Assembly (NCBI RefSeq): GCF_022698165.1
Contig: NZ_JALDAY010000006.1
Location: forward strand, 62,001 to 126,000
Reading direction: 5' to 3'
From: Streptomyces cylindrosporus
GTDB lineage: Bacteria; Actinomycetota; Actinomycetes; Streptomycetales; Streptomycetaceae
DNA: 64,000 nt
The position numbers and the translations under genes were made by a program. Below are positions 1 through 8,258 of this stretch, piece after piece. The notes beneath the pieces are model-generated. The model saw only the letters and a list, made by a program, of their open reading frames with translations. It ran no database searches and was not told the origin of the DNA. How positions within the stretch are numbered: the first letter of the stretch is position 1; the number at the start of each line of letters is the position of its first letter.

Positions 1-393
1 ACCTCTTCGGTCTGCGCCGGCCTGGAAATCATCGACAGCCGCTACCAGGCATTCAAGTTCACCCTCCAGGACGCGGTCGCCGACAACGCGTCCTCCGCGC
101 TGTTCGTGCTCGGCAATGAGTTCGTCGATCCCCCCAAGGACCTGTCCCTGCTGGGCTGCGTGCTGGAGGTCAACGGCAAGCAGGTGGCCACCGCGGCCGG
201 CGCCGCGGTCTGCGGTGATCCCGCGCAGGCCGTGGCGTGGATGGCCAATGCGGCCGGCCGGCGTGGAGGCTCCCTCAAACCCGGATGGCTGGTGCTGTCG
301 GGAGGACTGACCGCCGCGGTGCCGCTGCGCTCCGGCGACTGCATCAGTGCCGGCTTCAGCCGCCTGGGCAGCGTCAGCGTGCGCGCCCAGTAG
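1..393 (+). CDS. 2-oxopent-4-enoate hydratase family protein, 3' part
   Basis: The 5' end lies outside the window; the frame is open from base 1 to a TAG at 391-393 (130 residues). The visible part has the conserved EIIDSRY motif and a following VADNAS stretch that belong to the 2-keto-4-pentenoate hydratase / 4-oxalocrotonate decarboxylase family, and a C-terminal region rich in the G-x-x-V pattern of its barrel core. Members hydrate 2-hydroxypenta-2,4-dienoate (or decarboxylate oxalocrotonate) in the lower meta-cleavage pathway. It is the first visible gene of a run that includes a tautomerase, a Rieske oxygenase and an extradiol dioxygenase, which supports an aromatic-degradation role. Hydratase and decarboxylase cannot be told apart here. 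Confidence 0.85.
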   Translation, partial: TSSVCAGLEIIDSRYQAFKFTLQDAVADNASSALFVLGNEFVDPPKDLSLLGCVLEVNGKQVATAAGAAVCGDPAQAVAWMANAAGRRGGSLKPGWLVLSGGLTAAVPLRSGDCISAGFSRLGSVSVRAQ

Positions 394-422
394 CCCCCGG
401 CCCTCAAGAAAGGACACATTCA

Positions 423-638
423 ATGCCGTTCATCCAGATCACCATGGCCAAGGGCCGCACCGCAGACCAGAAGCGGGATCTGCTGCGTGAGGTGTCCGCG
501 GCCGCAGCGCGCGCCACCGGCACCCCCGAGGCCGCGGTGCGCGTGTGGGTCGTCGAGGTTGATGCGGGCGAGGTCATCGCCGGAGGCACGATCCTGGCCG
601 ACAAGCAGGCTGCCGCCGCCGAGCGGACCACGTCATGA
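423..638 (+). CDS. 4-oxalocrotonate tautomerase-like protein
   Basis: A 71-residue protein, the usual size for this family. It starts MPFIQITM, which places Pro directly after the initiator Met; in the family this Pro becomes the N-terminal catalytic base after Met removal. The ATG follows an AAGAAAGGA ribosome-binding site. Known members isomerise unconjugated and conjugated 2-hydroxymuconate-type acids in meta-cleavage pathways. The stop overlaps the start of the next gene (ATGA), so the two are translationally coupled. The family is promiscuous, so the exact substrate is inferred only from the neighbours. Confidence 0.85.
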   Translation: MPFIQITMAKGRTADQKRDLLREVSAAAARATGTPEAAVRVWVVEVDAGEVIAGGTILADKQAAAAERTTS

Positions 639-1375
639 GTACGTTCGTCCTGGTGCACGGTGCCTGGCACGGCGCCTGGTGCTGGGACCGTGTACTGCCT
701 GAGCTTCGGGTGCGAGGTCACCAGGCCGTCGCGGTGGAGCTGCCCTCGGACGACCCGGCCGCAGACAGCGAGGCCTATCTGCGGGCCATCGACGACTGCG
801 TCGACGACCCAGCCTCCACGGTCCTGGTCGCGCACTCGATGGCGGGCCTGATCGCTCCGGTGTACGCCGAACGGCATCCGGTGCGTGAACTGGTGCTGCT
901 GTCCTGCCTCTTGCCGCTTCCCGGAGCCAGCTGGCGCGAACAGCTGTCCACCTCGCGACCCATGGCCAAGGAGTTCTACAGCGAGTTCATGCCTCACCAG
1001 CTCAAGGACGACCAGGGCCGCAGCTTTTGGCCCCCGGACGTCGCTGCGGACCTCTTCTACCACGACTGCGCACCCGAGGAAGCCGCCGAGGCTGCATCCC
1101 GGCTGCGGCCGCAGGCAGCCACCGTGCTGAGCGAGCAGACCCCCTGGAGGGGGGAAGTCCCCTCACCGACCCGGTACATCGTGTGCGAGGCCGACCGTGC
1201 CGTCTCCGGTGACTGGGCCGGCCAAGCCGCCAGGACCCGCTTCGGCGCACACATCGCTCGCCTGCACACCTCCCACTCCCCCTTCTGGTCCCGTCCCGCC
1301 ACGCTGGCCGAGCTGCTGACGGCCGAACACGAAGGCCGTGCATACGGGCGGCCGCCCCAGGAGTTGACGCAATGA
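635..1375 (+). CDS. alpha/beta hydrolase, EstC/methyl-esterase-like
   Basis: 246 residues. The N-terminal FVLVHGAWHGAWCW is the oxyanion-loop signature of the small alpha/beta-hydrolase group that contains plant methyl-salicylate esterases and hydroxynitrile lyases. The nucleophile elbow is AHSMAG with Ser68, and a late His in LHTSHS is the likely catalytic base. In a meta-cleavage operon it could hydrolyse a ring-fission product, or remove a methyl or other ester from the aromatic substrate before ring attack. The sequence type fits the second better than the classic BphD/MhpC C-C hydrolases, but that is inference. ATGA overlaps couple it to both neighbours. Confidence 0.82.
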   Translation: MSTFVLVHGAWHGAWCWDRVLPELRVRGHQAVAVELPSDDPAADSEAYLRAIDDCVDDPASTVLVAHSMAGLIAPVYAERHPVRELVLLSCLLPLPGASWREQLSTSRPMAKEFYSEFMPHQLKDDQGRSFWPPDVAADLFYHDCAPEEAAEAASRLRPQAATVLSEQTPWRGEVPSPTRYIVCEADRAVSGDWAGQAARTRFGAHIARLHTSHSPFWSRPATLAELLTAEHEGRAYGRPPQELTQ

Positions 1376-1926
1376 TCCCCACCGGCCTCACGTCCGCGAC
1401 GATCGGGCACGCCACCCCAGCCGACGCCGTCCGGGTGCGCGACAGCATGGTGATCAGTGCTGTCTCCCAGTTCCTCTTCGACGAGGCCGCGCTGCTAGAC
1501 GAGTGGCGCCTGGACGAGTGGCTGGGCCTGTTTCATCCGGATGCCGTCTACCTGATCCCCACGCCGGAGGACCTCAGCGATGATCCGGCGACCACCCTGC
1601 ACCTGGTGCACGACTCCATGAACACGCTCGCCGGCCGAGTGGACCGGCTCAAGAGCAAGCACGCCCATGCCGAGAGCCCCCGCTCCCGAACTCGGCGCCA
1701 CATCACCAATGTTCGCGTCTGGCAAGGCCCGGACGGCCTCGAAACACGCAGCGTCTTCCAGGTCACCCGGGTCCGCGGCGGAGTCGTCGACCGCTACGCC
1801 GGCGTCTACGAGCACCTGCTCGTCCCGACCGTCGACAACGACGTGCCCTGGCTGATCAAGCGTCGGCGGGTGGCCCTCGACCACAGCATCGAATCGGCAG
1901 GGGGGCAGCTGAGTGTGCTGCTGTGA
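1372..1926 (+). CDS. aromatic-ring-hydroxylating dioxygenase, beta subunit
   Basis: 184 residues, the normal size for the small, NTF2-fold subunit of three-component Rieske non-heme iron oxygenases. It shows the family pattern of an early acidic stretch (FLFDEAALLDEW), followed by the WLGLFHPDAVYLIP segment and a C-terminal IKRRRVALDHS motif. The subunit is structural and helps shape the alpha3beta3 hexamer. It precedes the alpha subunit, the reverse of many operons, and overlaps the hydrolase gene by 4 bp. No ferredoxin or reductase gene is visible in the window, so the electron-transfer partners are encoded upstream or elsewhere. Confidence 0.88.
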   Translation: MIPTGLTSATIGHATPADAVRVRDSMVISAVSQFLFDEAALLDEWRLDEWLGLFHPDAVYLIPTPEDLSDDPATTLHLVHDSMNTLAGRVDRLKSKHAHAESPRSRTRRHITNVRVWQGPDGLETRSVFQVTRVRGGVVDRYAGVYEHLLVPTVDNDVPWLIKRRRVALDHSIESAGGQLSVLL

Positions 1927-1959
1927 CCTGTCCCGTCCGCACCAAGGGAGGCGTCGACC

Positions 1960-3240
1960 ATGACCCCCAGCACCGACTCACGCACCATCTCCGCCAAGGA
2001 GTGGGTGGTCGAAGACGTCGCAGCGGGCACGTTCCGCGTCGACCGGACCACACTGATCGACGAGGCCGTCTTCGAACGCGAAATGGCCACGGTCTTCGGC
2101 CGCTGCTGGCTCTACGTGGGCCACGAATCGGAAATCCCCCGGCCCGGCGATTTCAAGGCACGCGACGTCGGCAACCGGCCGCTGATCTTCTGGCACGGCC
2201 ACGACGGGGCCAAGCGCGTGCTGTACAACTCGTGCCGCCACCGCGGCGCCCTGGTGTGCCGCGTCCCCGAGGGCAACGCCCGCGGCATGAGCTGCTTCTA
2301 CCACGCCTGGACCTACAACAGCACCGGAGCGCTCAACGGCGTACCCGGCGACGAGGGCTACGGAGAGCACTTCGACCGGGCCGCCATGGGGCTGCTCTCA
2401 CCGCCCAAGGTCGACAACTACCGCGGGTTCTACTTCGTGTGTTTCGACCCCGACGCCGTCGACCTCAAGACATACTTGGCCGGAGCGGCCGACTACATCG
2501 ACCTGGTCGCCGACCAGGCCGACGACCTGGAGGTCGTGCCCGGCGCCCACGAATACTCCATGGACGCCAACTGGAAGCTGTTCGTGGAAAACAGCCTGGA
2601 CGGCTACCACCTGCTCCCCCTGCACAAGACGTACTTCACGTATCTGGAAGAGCGAGAAGGCAACACCCTCGACCGCGACGACACCACTGAGGCGCTGGAT
2701 CTGGGGAACGGCCACGCCGTCATCTGCGTCCACGGCCCGTGGGCACGCCCCGTGGCCCGCTGGACCCCGGCCCTGGGCGAACACAACCGTCCACAGGTCG
2801 AGGCGAAGTACCAGGAGCTGGTGGACCGCTACGGCCCCGAACGCGCCCAGATGATCGGGCTCACGGACCGCAACCTGCTGGTGTTCCCCAACCTGATCAT
2901 CAACGACATCATGGGCGTCGTGATCCGCACGATCACACCTACCGCGGCGGGACACACCAAGATCCACCAGTGGTCCTTGGCGACTGCCGGTGAGGATGCG
3001 GACCTGCGCGCCCGGCGCCTGGACAGCTACATCGCCTTCCAGGGCCCTGCGGGCCTGGCCACCCCCGACGACCTGGAGGCCTGTGAGGCATGCCAGGCCG
3101 GACTGCGCACCGCCCCGGACGTGACATGGTCGGACATCTCCCGCGGCATGCACCGCGAGCACGCCGGACAGCCCAGCATGGCCAGTGACGAGCTACAGAT
3201 GCGCGCGTTCTGGCGCCGCTGGCAGTCGCTGCTGGACTGA
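1960..3240 (+). CDS. Rieske aromatic-ring-hydroxylating dioxygenase, alpha subunit
   Basis: 426 residues, typical length. The Rieske [2Fe-2S] ligands are complete: C92-R-H94, then 17 residues, then C112-F-Y-H115. The mononuclear iron site shows D214-G-Y-H217-LLPL-H222. This is the catalytic subunit that inserts oxygen into an aromatic ring using electrons from a ferredoxin or reductase. A GGGAGG ribosome-binding site precedes the ATG. The look is that of the benzoate/anthranilate/salicylate-hydroxylase-like branch, but the substrate is not decidable from the sequence alone. A class III extradiol dioxygenage follows, so the product is probably a catechol- or gentisate-like diol. Confidence 0.92.
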   Translation: MTPSTDSRTISAKEWVVEDVAAGTFRVDRTTLIDEAVFEREMATVFGRCWLYVGHESEIPRPGDFKARDVGNRPLIFWHGHDGAKRVLYNSCRHRGALVCRVPEGNARGMSCFYHAWTYNSTGALNGVPGDEGYGEHFDRAAMGLLSPPKVDNYRGFYFVCFDPDAVDLKTYLAGAADYIDLVADQADDLEVVPGAHEYSMDANWKLFVENSLDGYHLLPLHKTYFTYLEEREGNTLDRDDTTEALDLGNGHAVICVHGPWARPVARWTPALGEHNRPQVEAKYQELVDRYGPERAQMIGLTDRNLLVFPNLIINDIMGVVIRTITPTAAGHTKIHQWSLATAGEDADLRARRLDSYIAFQGPAGLATPDDLEACEACQAGLRTAPDVTWSDISRGMHREHAGQPSMASDELQMRAFWRRWQSLLD

Positions 3241-3356
3241 CCCCTCCGCGCAACCCCCTCCGCGCAACCCCCGAGCGGGCCGGGCCACTTGCGGGCCCGC
3301 CCGTGCTCTCTTCCCCTGCCCAGCCGCGGCAGCACCACCGAAGAAAGGTGAAGACC

Positions 3357-4421
3357 ATGGCAGAAGTGCTCGGTCTTGGAGTAACCCACTACCCGCCGCT
3401 GAGCGGCACGAACGACAACCTGACCCGCGTGTTCCAACGCGCGCTCGCCGATCCCCAGCTCCCCGAAGCGCTCCGCGATCCCGCCAACTGGCCTGCGGAG
3501 GCACGCGCGGAGTGGGCCTCCGACGAGGGCCAGCAGGCCGGCCGCCGCCACCGGGAGGCCCTGGTCGCCCAGTTCGCCAAGGCACGGCAGGCACTCGACG
3601 CGTTCAACCCCGACGTCGTGGTGATCTGGGGGGATGACCAGTACGAGAACTTCCGCGAGGACATCGTCCCGCCCTACTCCGTGCTCGCCTACGACGACCT
3701 GACGGTCCGGCCCTGGGAGCACTCGGCCGAGTCCAACGTCATGGGCGACCACAACGTGTGGAACGAGCCCAAGGACCACGAGATCCGGGTCCGGGGCCAC
3801 CGCGAGGCGGCCAAGCACTTCACGAGCGCGCTCCTCGAGCAGGACATCGACGTCTCCTACGCCTACAAGCCGCTGCACCACCCGGGCTTCCCGCACGCCT
3901 TCCTCAACACGATCCTGTATCTCGACTACGAGCGGCAGGGCTTCGACTACCCTGTCGTCGCCTTCCCCCTCAACTGCTACGGCCGCCGGGTGATCAGCTA
4001 CCAGGGCAACATCAGCGCTCTTGGCGACGTCCGCGAGCTGGATCCGCCGAGCCCCTCGCCGGCCCGCGTCATGCAGGTGGGGGCGGCCGTCGCCCGCGCC
4101 GCGGCCGCAAGCCCCTGGCGGGTCGCTCTGATTGCCTCCTCCAGCTGGTCGCACAGCTTCCTGGTGGAGTCCACCCACCATCTCTTCCCCGACACCGCCG
4201 CCGACCAGCGGCTGTACCGGGCGCTGGTCGACGGCGACCTCGACGTGTGGCGGTCGACCAGCCTCGCCCAGGCGGAGGCCGCCGGCCAGCAGGAGCTGCT
4301 CAACTGGTGGGCCCTGCTGGGCGCCATGAGCGAGCTGAGCCGCACCACGCCGACCTGGTCGGAGTTCGTGGGGTCGCACCTGTTCGTCTCCGACAAGGTC
4401 TTCGCGGCCTACCAGCCGTGA
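3357..4421 (+). CDS. class III extradiol ring-cleavage dioxygenase (LigB superfamily)
   Basis: 354 residues. The ATG at 3357 is chosen over an upstream in-frame start because GAAAGGTGAAG sits just before it. His11 in GVTHYPPL, a later conserved VVVIWGDDQYENF segment, histidines in KPLHHPGFPHAF and an NWWALLGAM motif near the end fit the LigB / protocatechuate 4,5-dioxygenase beta fold, in which two His and one Glu hold Fe(II). The protein opens a dihydroxylated ring next to the diol. It is unlike the more common vicinal-oxygen-chelate (type I) extradiol enzymes found beside Rieske oxygenases, and makes this operon an uncommon mix. Confidence 0.83.
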   Translation: MAEVLGLGVTHYPPLSGTNDNLTRVFQRALADPQLPEALRDPANWPAEARAEWASDEGQQAGRRHREALVAQFAKARQALDAFNPDVVVIWGDDQYENFREDIVPPYSVLAYDDLTVRPWEHSAESNVMGDHNVWNEPKDHEIRVRGHREAAKHFTSALLEQDIDVSYAYKPLHHPGFPHAFLNTILYLDYERQGFDYPVVAFPLNCYGRRVISYQGNISALGDVRELDPPSPSPARVMQVGAAVARAAAASPWRVALIASSSWSHSFLVESTHHLFPDTAADQRLYRALVDGDLDVWRSTSLAQAEAAGQQELLNWWALLGAMSELSRTTPTWSEFVGSHLFVSDKVFAAYQP

Positions 4422-4446
4422 ACCACCAGCCCCCAAGGAGTTGTTC

Positions 4447-5814
4447 GTGACCACCGTGCGCAGTACCAACCCGCACGATCCCAAGGAAACGGTCGCCGAA
4501 GTCGCCGCAACCCCGTCCGGCGAATTTCCGGCCCTGCTGGACCTCGCCGCCGGCGCGGGCCGTGCCTGGGCGCGCACCGCCGCCCCGGAGCGAGCCGTCG
4601 CTCTCACCCGTGCCGCAGACGACATCGCCGCCGGCGCCGAGCGTCTCGCCGACCTGATCTCCCGCGAGGTCGGCAAGCCCATCACCGAAGCCCGGGGGGA
4701 GGTCGTCCGTGCCGAGCGGACCTTTCGCTACTTCGCGCAGAGCGCACTGTTTCCCGAGGGGGACGTGCTGCCGGGCAGCGAGGCCCGGACGCTGACCTTC
4801 ACACAGTCCCGGCCGCGGGGCGTGGTGGGGCTGATCACGCCGTGGAACTTCCCGCTGGCGATTCCCGCGTGGAAGCTGGCGCCGGCCCTGGCGTACGGCA
4901 ACGCGGTCGTCTTCAAGCCGTCCGCGCAGGCCGTCGGTACCGCCCAGGCCCTGGCGGAGATCCTCAACCGGCACCTTCCCCCGGGCGTTGTGATGTTCGC
5001 GGTCGGACCTGGCAGCGGGGCCCTCGTGGCCCAGTCGCCCGCCATCAGCGCCGTTTCGTTTACTGGATCGACCGAAGTGGGTCGCCAGGTGGCGGCCGCG
5101 GTCAGCGCACGCGGCGGCATCGCCCAGGCGGAGATGGGAGGCCAGAACCCCACGGTGGTACTGGCCGATGCCGATGTGGACGGGGCCATCGCCGGCATCG
5201 TGGGGTCGGCCTTCGCCTACGCGGGACAAAAGTGCACCGCCACCAGCCGCATCATCGTCCAGGACGACGTCTACGAGCACACCCGCGACGCCCTGGTCGA
5301 AGCGGTCAAAGCCCTCGTCGTCCTTGACCCCTCCGACCCGAAGTGCCAGGTCGGTCCGGTGATCGACAAGGCCTCCCGGGACGGCGCCCTGGCCGCCGTC
5401 GCGGCCAGCAGCGGGCGGATCCTGACGGGCGGGAGCAGGCCCGACGTTCCCGGCTCCTACCTGGAGCCGACGTTGGTCGAGGTCGCGGACGCCGACGACG
5501 TCCTGGCCACCGACGAGGTCTTCGCTCCCGTCACCGCCCTGCTGCGAGCCCGGTCCGTCGAGCACGCCATCGAGCTGGCCAACGCCACCCCGTACGGCCT
5601 GTCCGCCTCCCTCTACACGCGTGACCTGACGGCGGCACTCACCCACACCCGCGACCTGGAGGCCGGAATGATCCGGGTCAACGCCCCCACCACCGGGCTC
5701 GACCACTGGGCGCCGTTCGGCGGCACCAAGGAGTCCAGCTTCGGGCCCCGGGAACAGGGCCTGGCCGCCCTGCAGTTCTACACCGAATCCACCACGGTGG
5801 CTGTCAGCCCCTGA
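4447..5814 (+). CDS. NAD(P)-dependent aldehyde dehydrogenase
   Basis: 455 residues from a GTG six bases after AAGGAG; a TTG at 4441 is possible but would abut the ribosome-binding site. Conserved residues are present: Asn134 in PWNF, Glu229 in EMGGQNP and the catalytic Cys263 in GQKCTATS. It resembles succinate/2-oxoglutarate semialdehyde dehydrogenases. In this operon it may oxidise a muconic-semialdehyde ring-fission product, the step before tautomerase and decarboxylase, or a side-chain aldehyde. It is the last gene before a strong hairpin. Confidence 0.88.
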   Translation: MTTVRSTNPHDPKETVAEVAATPSGEFPALLDLAAGAGRAWARTAAPERAVALTRAADDIAAGAERLADLISREVGKPITEARGEVVRAERTFRYFAQSALFPEGDVLPGSEARTLTFTQSRPRGVVGLITPWNFPLAIPAWKLAPALAYGNAVVFKPSAQAVGTAQALAEILNRHLPPGVVMFAVGPGSGALVAQSPAISAVSFTGSTEVGRQVAAAVSARGGIAQAEMGGQNPTVVLADADVDGAIAGIVGSAFAYAGQKCTATSRIIVQDDVYEHTRDALVEAVKALVVLDPSDPKCQVGPVIDKASRDGALAAVAASSGRILTGGSRPDVPGSYLEPTLVEVADADDVLATDEVFAPVTALLRARSVEHAIELANATPYGLSASLYTRDLTAALTHTRDLEAGMIRVNAPTTGLDHWAPFGGTKESSFGPREQGLAALQFYTESTTVAVSP

Positions 5815-5825
5815 TCCATCGGACC

Positions 5826-5869
5826 GCTGTTGTGGCGGGCAGATGCCTTCCCCCACCCGCCACAACAGC
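5826..5869 (+). terminator. hairpin terminator of the aromatic operon
   Basis: A perfect 14-bp stem (GCTGTTGTGGCGGG at 5826-5839 pairing with 5856-5869) with a 16-base loop starts 11 bases after the aldehyde dehydrogenase stop. There is no T tract, as is usual for high-GC actinobacteria. It lies before the next gene's GTG and argues against a longer reading of that gene. Confidence 0.75.
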
Positions 5870-5897
5870 TCGGCAATCGGAATACGGCAAGAGAACC

Positions 5898-6944
5898 GTG
5901 GTCAGCGAGACAGCGCCGTCGTCGGCGACGGACCCCCTGCCCCCGCAGGGCTGCACCGCCCGCGCGACCAGGGCGGCATCACCGTCCCCGGCCGACGACA
6001 GACACAACGGCATGTGGCCGTTGTTGTCCTCAGCCCTGACGGCCGTGGTGCTCTCCTGCATCCTCATCGGCCTGTACGTCGGGTTCAGCAGCGCCGCCAA
6101 GCCCCACCGAGTGCCGGTCGCCGTCGTGACCAAGCAGGAGCCGGCCCAGCAGGTCGGCGTCCTGGCCGGACCCGCGCTGCAGGCGCACCCGGTCGGGGAC
6201 CGAAAGTCAGGGCTGACCCTGTTGAGGAACGGGCGGGTGAGCGCGGTGATTTCGACCACGCCGATCGGCCTTCGCCTGGACGTGGCGACGGCGGCCGGTC
6301 CCACCACTGCCACGAGTATCGAAGAAGTGGTGTCCGCGGCAGCCGCAAAGCTGCACCGACCGCTGTCCACCTACGACACCGTTCCGCTGAGCCCAACCGA
6401 CCGTCGAGGCCTGGCCATGTTCTTCACCGGTCTGAGTCTCTCGCTGGCGTCATCTTCCCTGGCACACAGCCTGAACCGGGCTCACTCCCGTCCGACCTGG
6501 TGGCAACGCGTCTGTGTCACCGGCGTCTTCGGGGCCCTGAGCGGCCTCGCAGGAGCACTCGTCACGGGGCCGCTGCTGGGCGCTCTTCCCGGCCCGGTAC
6601 TGTCCGTGGCGGCGACTTTGGCCTTGTTGTCGGTGGCCGGTGCGCTCACGACTCAGGCACTTGCCCAGTGGCTGGGGCCTCCCGGCTATGCGGCAACCAC
6701 TGTGCTGTTCGTTGCTGTGGGCATGCCCACCAGCGGCGGCATCGTCGGCGTCCATCTGCTGCCGACGCCGGCCCGGACCGTCTCGGAGCTGTTGCCTCCA
6801 GGAGCCGCTGTCCGGGCCGTCCGCAGCTATTGCTACTTCCATGGCGTGCAGGTCACCGTGCCGTTGCTGACGCTGGCCGGCTGGATCGCTGCCGCAGCCG
6901 TGCTGCTGTGGATGCGCGACGGCAGGTACCGGCAGTCGGAATGA
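5898..6944 (+). CDS. membrane protein, YhgE/DUF3533-like
   Basis: 348 residues from GTG 5898. A 40-residue polar head leads into one membrane segment (SALTAVVLSCILIGLYVGF), then an extracytoplasmic stretch beginning PVAVV, then four or five further hydrophobic segments from about residue 155 to the end. This layout, the PVAVV turn and the late P-x-GAA-x-x-A-x-R...YF...W pattern are typical of the YhgE/Pip and DUF3533 group, distant relatives of ABC-2 permeases. No ATPase partner is adjacent. Possible roles are efflux or tolerance to the aromatic compounds handled by the neighbouring operon; this is inference. Confidence 0.6.
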   Translation: MVSETAPSSATDPLPPQGCTARATRAASPSPADDRHNGMWPLLSSALTAVVLSCILIGLYVGFSSAAKPHRVPVAVVTKQEPAQQVGVLAGPALQAHPVGDRKSGLTLLRNGRVSAVISTTPIGLRLDVATAAGPTTATSIEEVVSAAAAKLHRPLSTYDTVPLSPTDRRGLAMFFTGLSLSLASSSLAHSLNRAHSRPTWWQRVCVTGVFGALSGLAGALVTGPLLGALPGPVLSVAATLALLSVAGALTTQALAQWLGPPGYAATTVLFVAVGMPTSGGIVGVHLLPTPARTVSELLPPGAAVRAVRSYCYFHGVQVTVPLLTLAGWIAAAAVLLWMRDGRYRQSE

Positions 6945-7282
6945 CACCTCGATTTCGATCAGCCGCTGGTGTCCACGCCGGGCAAGCAGGGGGCATCTCA
7001 CCGAGACCAACACCTGCACACGTGCGTTGCATTGGATCGCTTCGGCCCAAGGACCCCCAAGGCCCCGCACGCACCTACCGCATGCCGTGCCGGGCTCGCG
7101 CCTGCTGCCGCCCTGTCGACGCCACAGAGTGCATCGGCCGTCCTGACCCCACCGTGAAGCGGTCCGTAACCGAGCGGCCAACCGTCGCGTGTCCCGGCTG
7201 CACGAGAACCCGTCCGCTCGTCCGCGCGGCCTCACCTGCCGCAGCCGCCTGTTCGGGGCGGGCTGGCGCAGGCGGCGGCCGG
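6945..7282. other. intergenic, no gene recognised
   Basis: 338 bases between the membrane protein stop and the converging TetR stop. Frames are open only as shadows of GC skew, with no recognisable domain, good ribosome-binding site or long hairpin. Confidence 0.5.
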
Positions 7283-7918
7283 TCAGTGTGCGTTCGCGTT
7301 GCCGACCAGGTCCCGGCTTCCCTGGATCGCGTGGTCCGCGACTTCGCCGAGGGCATTGCGCTGCGGGAAGAAGCCGTCGCGGAACAGGCCGACGTAGCCG
7401 TGGGCCAGTGCGATGTGACGCTCCATCAGCACCAGGGCGTCGGCCGGAGTCCGGCCCGTGGCGACAGCCAGACCGAGCAGGAGGTCGATCAGTTCGCGCC
7501 CTGCGGCAGCCAGTGACTCATCGCGCAGCTTCTGCAGACGGGTGGCGAAGATGACGTTGAACCCGGCGCCCCGCTGGGCGACGTATCTCACGTAGACACC
7601 GGCGGTCACTGCGAAACGCTCCACCGGTTCTTCGCCTGCCGCGTCGACAGCGTCACGCATCTGAGCCGTCAGTTCGCGTGCCGCCTGTGTCGCCATGGCG
7701 GCGACGATCTCATCGCGATCGGCGAAGTGCCGGTACGGAGCGGCGGTGCTGACGCCCACCCGCCGGGCGATCTCGGCGACGGAGAAGGCGTCGAGGCCCT
7801 TCTCTGCGAGCAGCGCGAATCCTGCGTCGATCACTGCGGCCCGCAGATCGCCGTGATGGTACGCACGCTTGCGCCGTTGACGCGGCTGCGCCGGGGGCGG
7901 CTCGTCGCTGTGGGGCAC
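7283..7918 (-). CDS. TetR family transcriptional regulator
   Basis: 211 residues from a GTG at 7918 preceded by GGGAG. Longer starts up to 7996 are open but would place the operator inside the gene. The helix-turn-helix is VAEIARRVGVSTAAPYRHFADRDEI in the N-terminal quarter; the all-helical C-terminal part (an FNVIFATRL segment and an HIALAHGYVGLF helix) forms the ligand pocket. It is transcribed away from an aldehyde dehydrogenase, and two copies of an imperfect dyad lie in the gap, so it most likely represses both itself and that gene. The inducer is unknown. Confidence 0.85.
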   Translation of the reverse strand: MPHSDEPPPAQPRQRRKRAYHHGDLRAAVIDAGFALLAEKGLDAFSVAEIARRVGVSTAAPYRHFADRDEIVAAMATQAARELTAQMRDAVDAAGEEPVERFAVTAGVYVRYVAQRGAGFNVIFATRLQKLRDESLAAAGRELIDLLLGLAVATGRTPADALVLMERHIALAHGYVGLFRDGFFPQRNALGEVADHAIQGSRDLVGNANAH

Positions 7919-7963
7919 CGGTCTCCCGTGAGTGGGACGCACGCCAGCCTGACCGGCCAGCAA

Positions 7964-7981
7964 TGTTAGAGGGCTATCACA
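7964..7981. promoter_or_regulatory. predicted TetR operator, copy 1
   Basis: An 18-bp imperfect dyad, TGTTAGAG-GG-CTATCACA, lying just upstream of the TetR start. Six of eight arm positions pair. It repeats at 8045-8062 in the same orientation. Confidence 0.6.
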
Positions 7982-8044
7982 TCGATAGTAGACCACCTCG
8001 CGTCAGCCTTCAAGGAGTCGCCGACACGATAGCCCGGCCGCCAA

Positions 8045-8062
8045 TGTAAGAGGGTTGTCACA
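8045..8062. promoter_or_regulatory. predicted TetR operator, copy 2, over a promoter
   Basis: TGTAAGAG-GG-TTGTCACA, with the same AATGTWAGAGGGYTRTCACATYG context as copy 1, 81 bp away. A possible -35 TTGTCA (8055-8060) lies in the right arm, with TAGCGT 18 bases later, so a bound repressor would block transcription of the aldehyde dehydrogenase gene. Confidence 0.6.
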
Positions 8063-8258
8063 TTGCTCGTCGGCGCGTTAGCGTGGATGACGACACGGAA
8101 GGACACCGCCTGGTCGGCTCCTTCACGCCAGCCCACGCGCGCCCCCTGAACGAGGCCATTGCCCTCGAATGAACAGGGTCCGGAAGTACGCAGCGCGCCA
8201 TCTGGGCACCCCCACCCACAGGTCGTGCCGTGCGCACGTCATGAGAGGAAGCACCACC

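Noticed and set aside
3027..4685. Long open frame on the minus strand (about 550 codons)
   Set aside because: It lies antisense to the extradiol dioxygenase and neighbouring genes in the frame favoured by high GC at third positions, with no recognisable family.
5832..5897. Longer start for the membrane protein at 5832
   Set aside because: It would overlap the terminator hairpin at 5826-5869.
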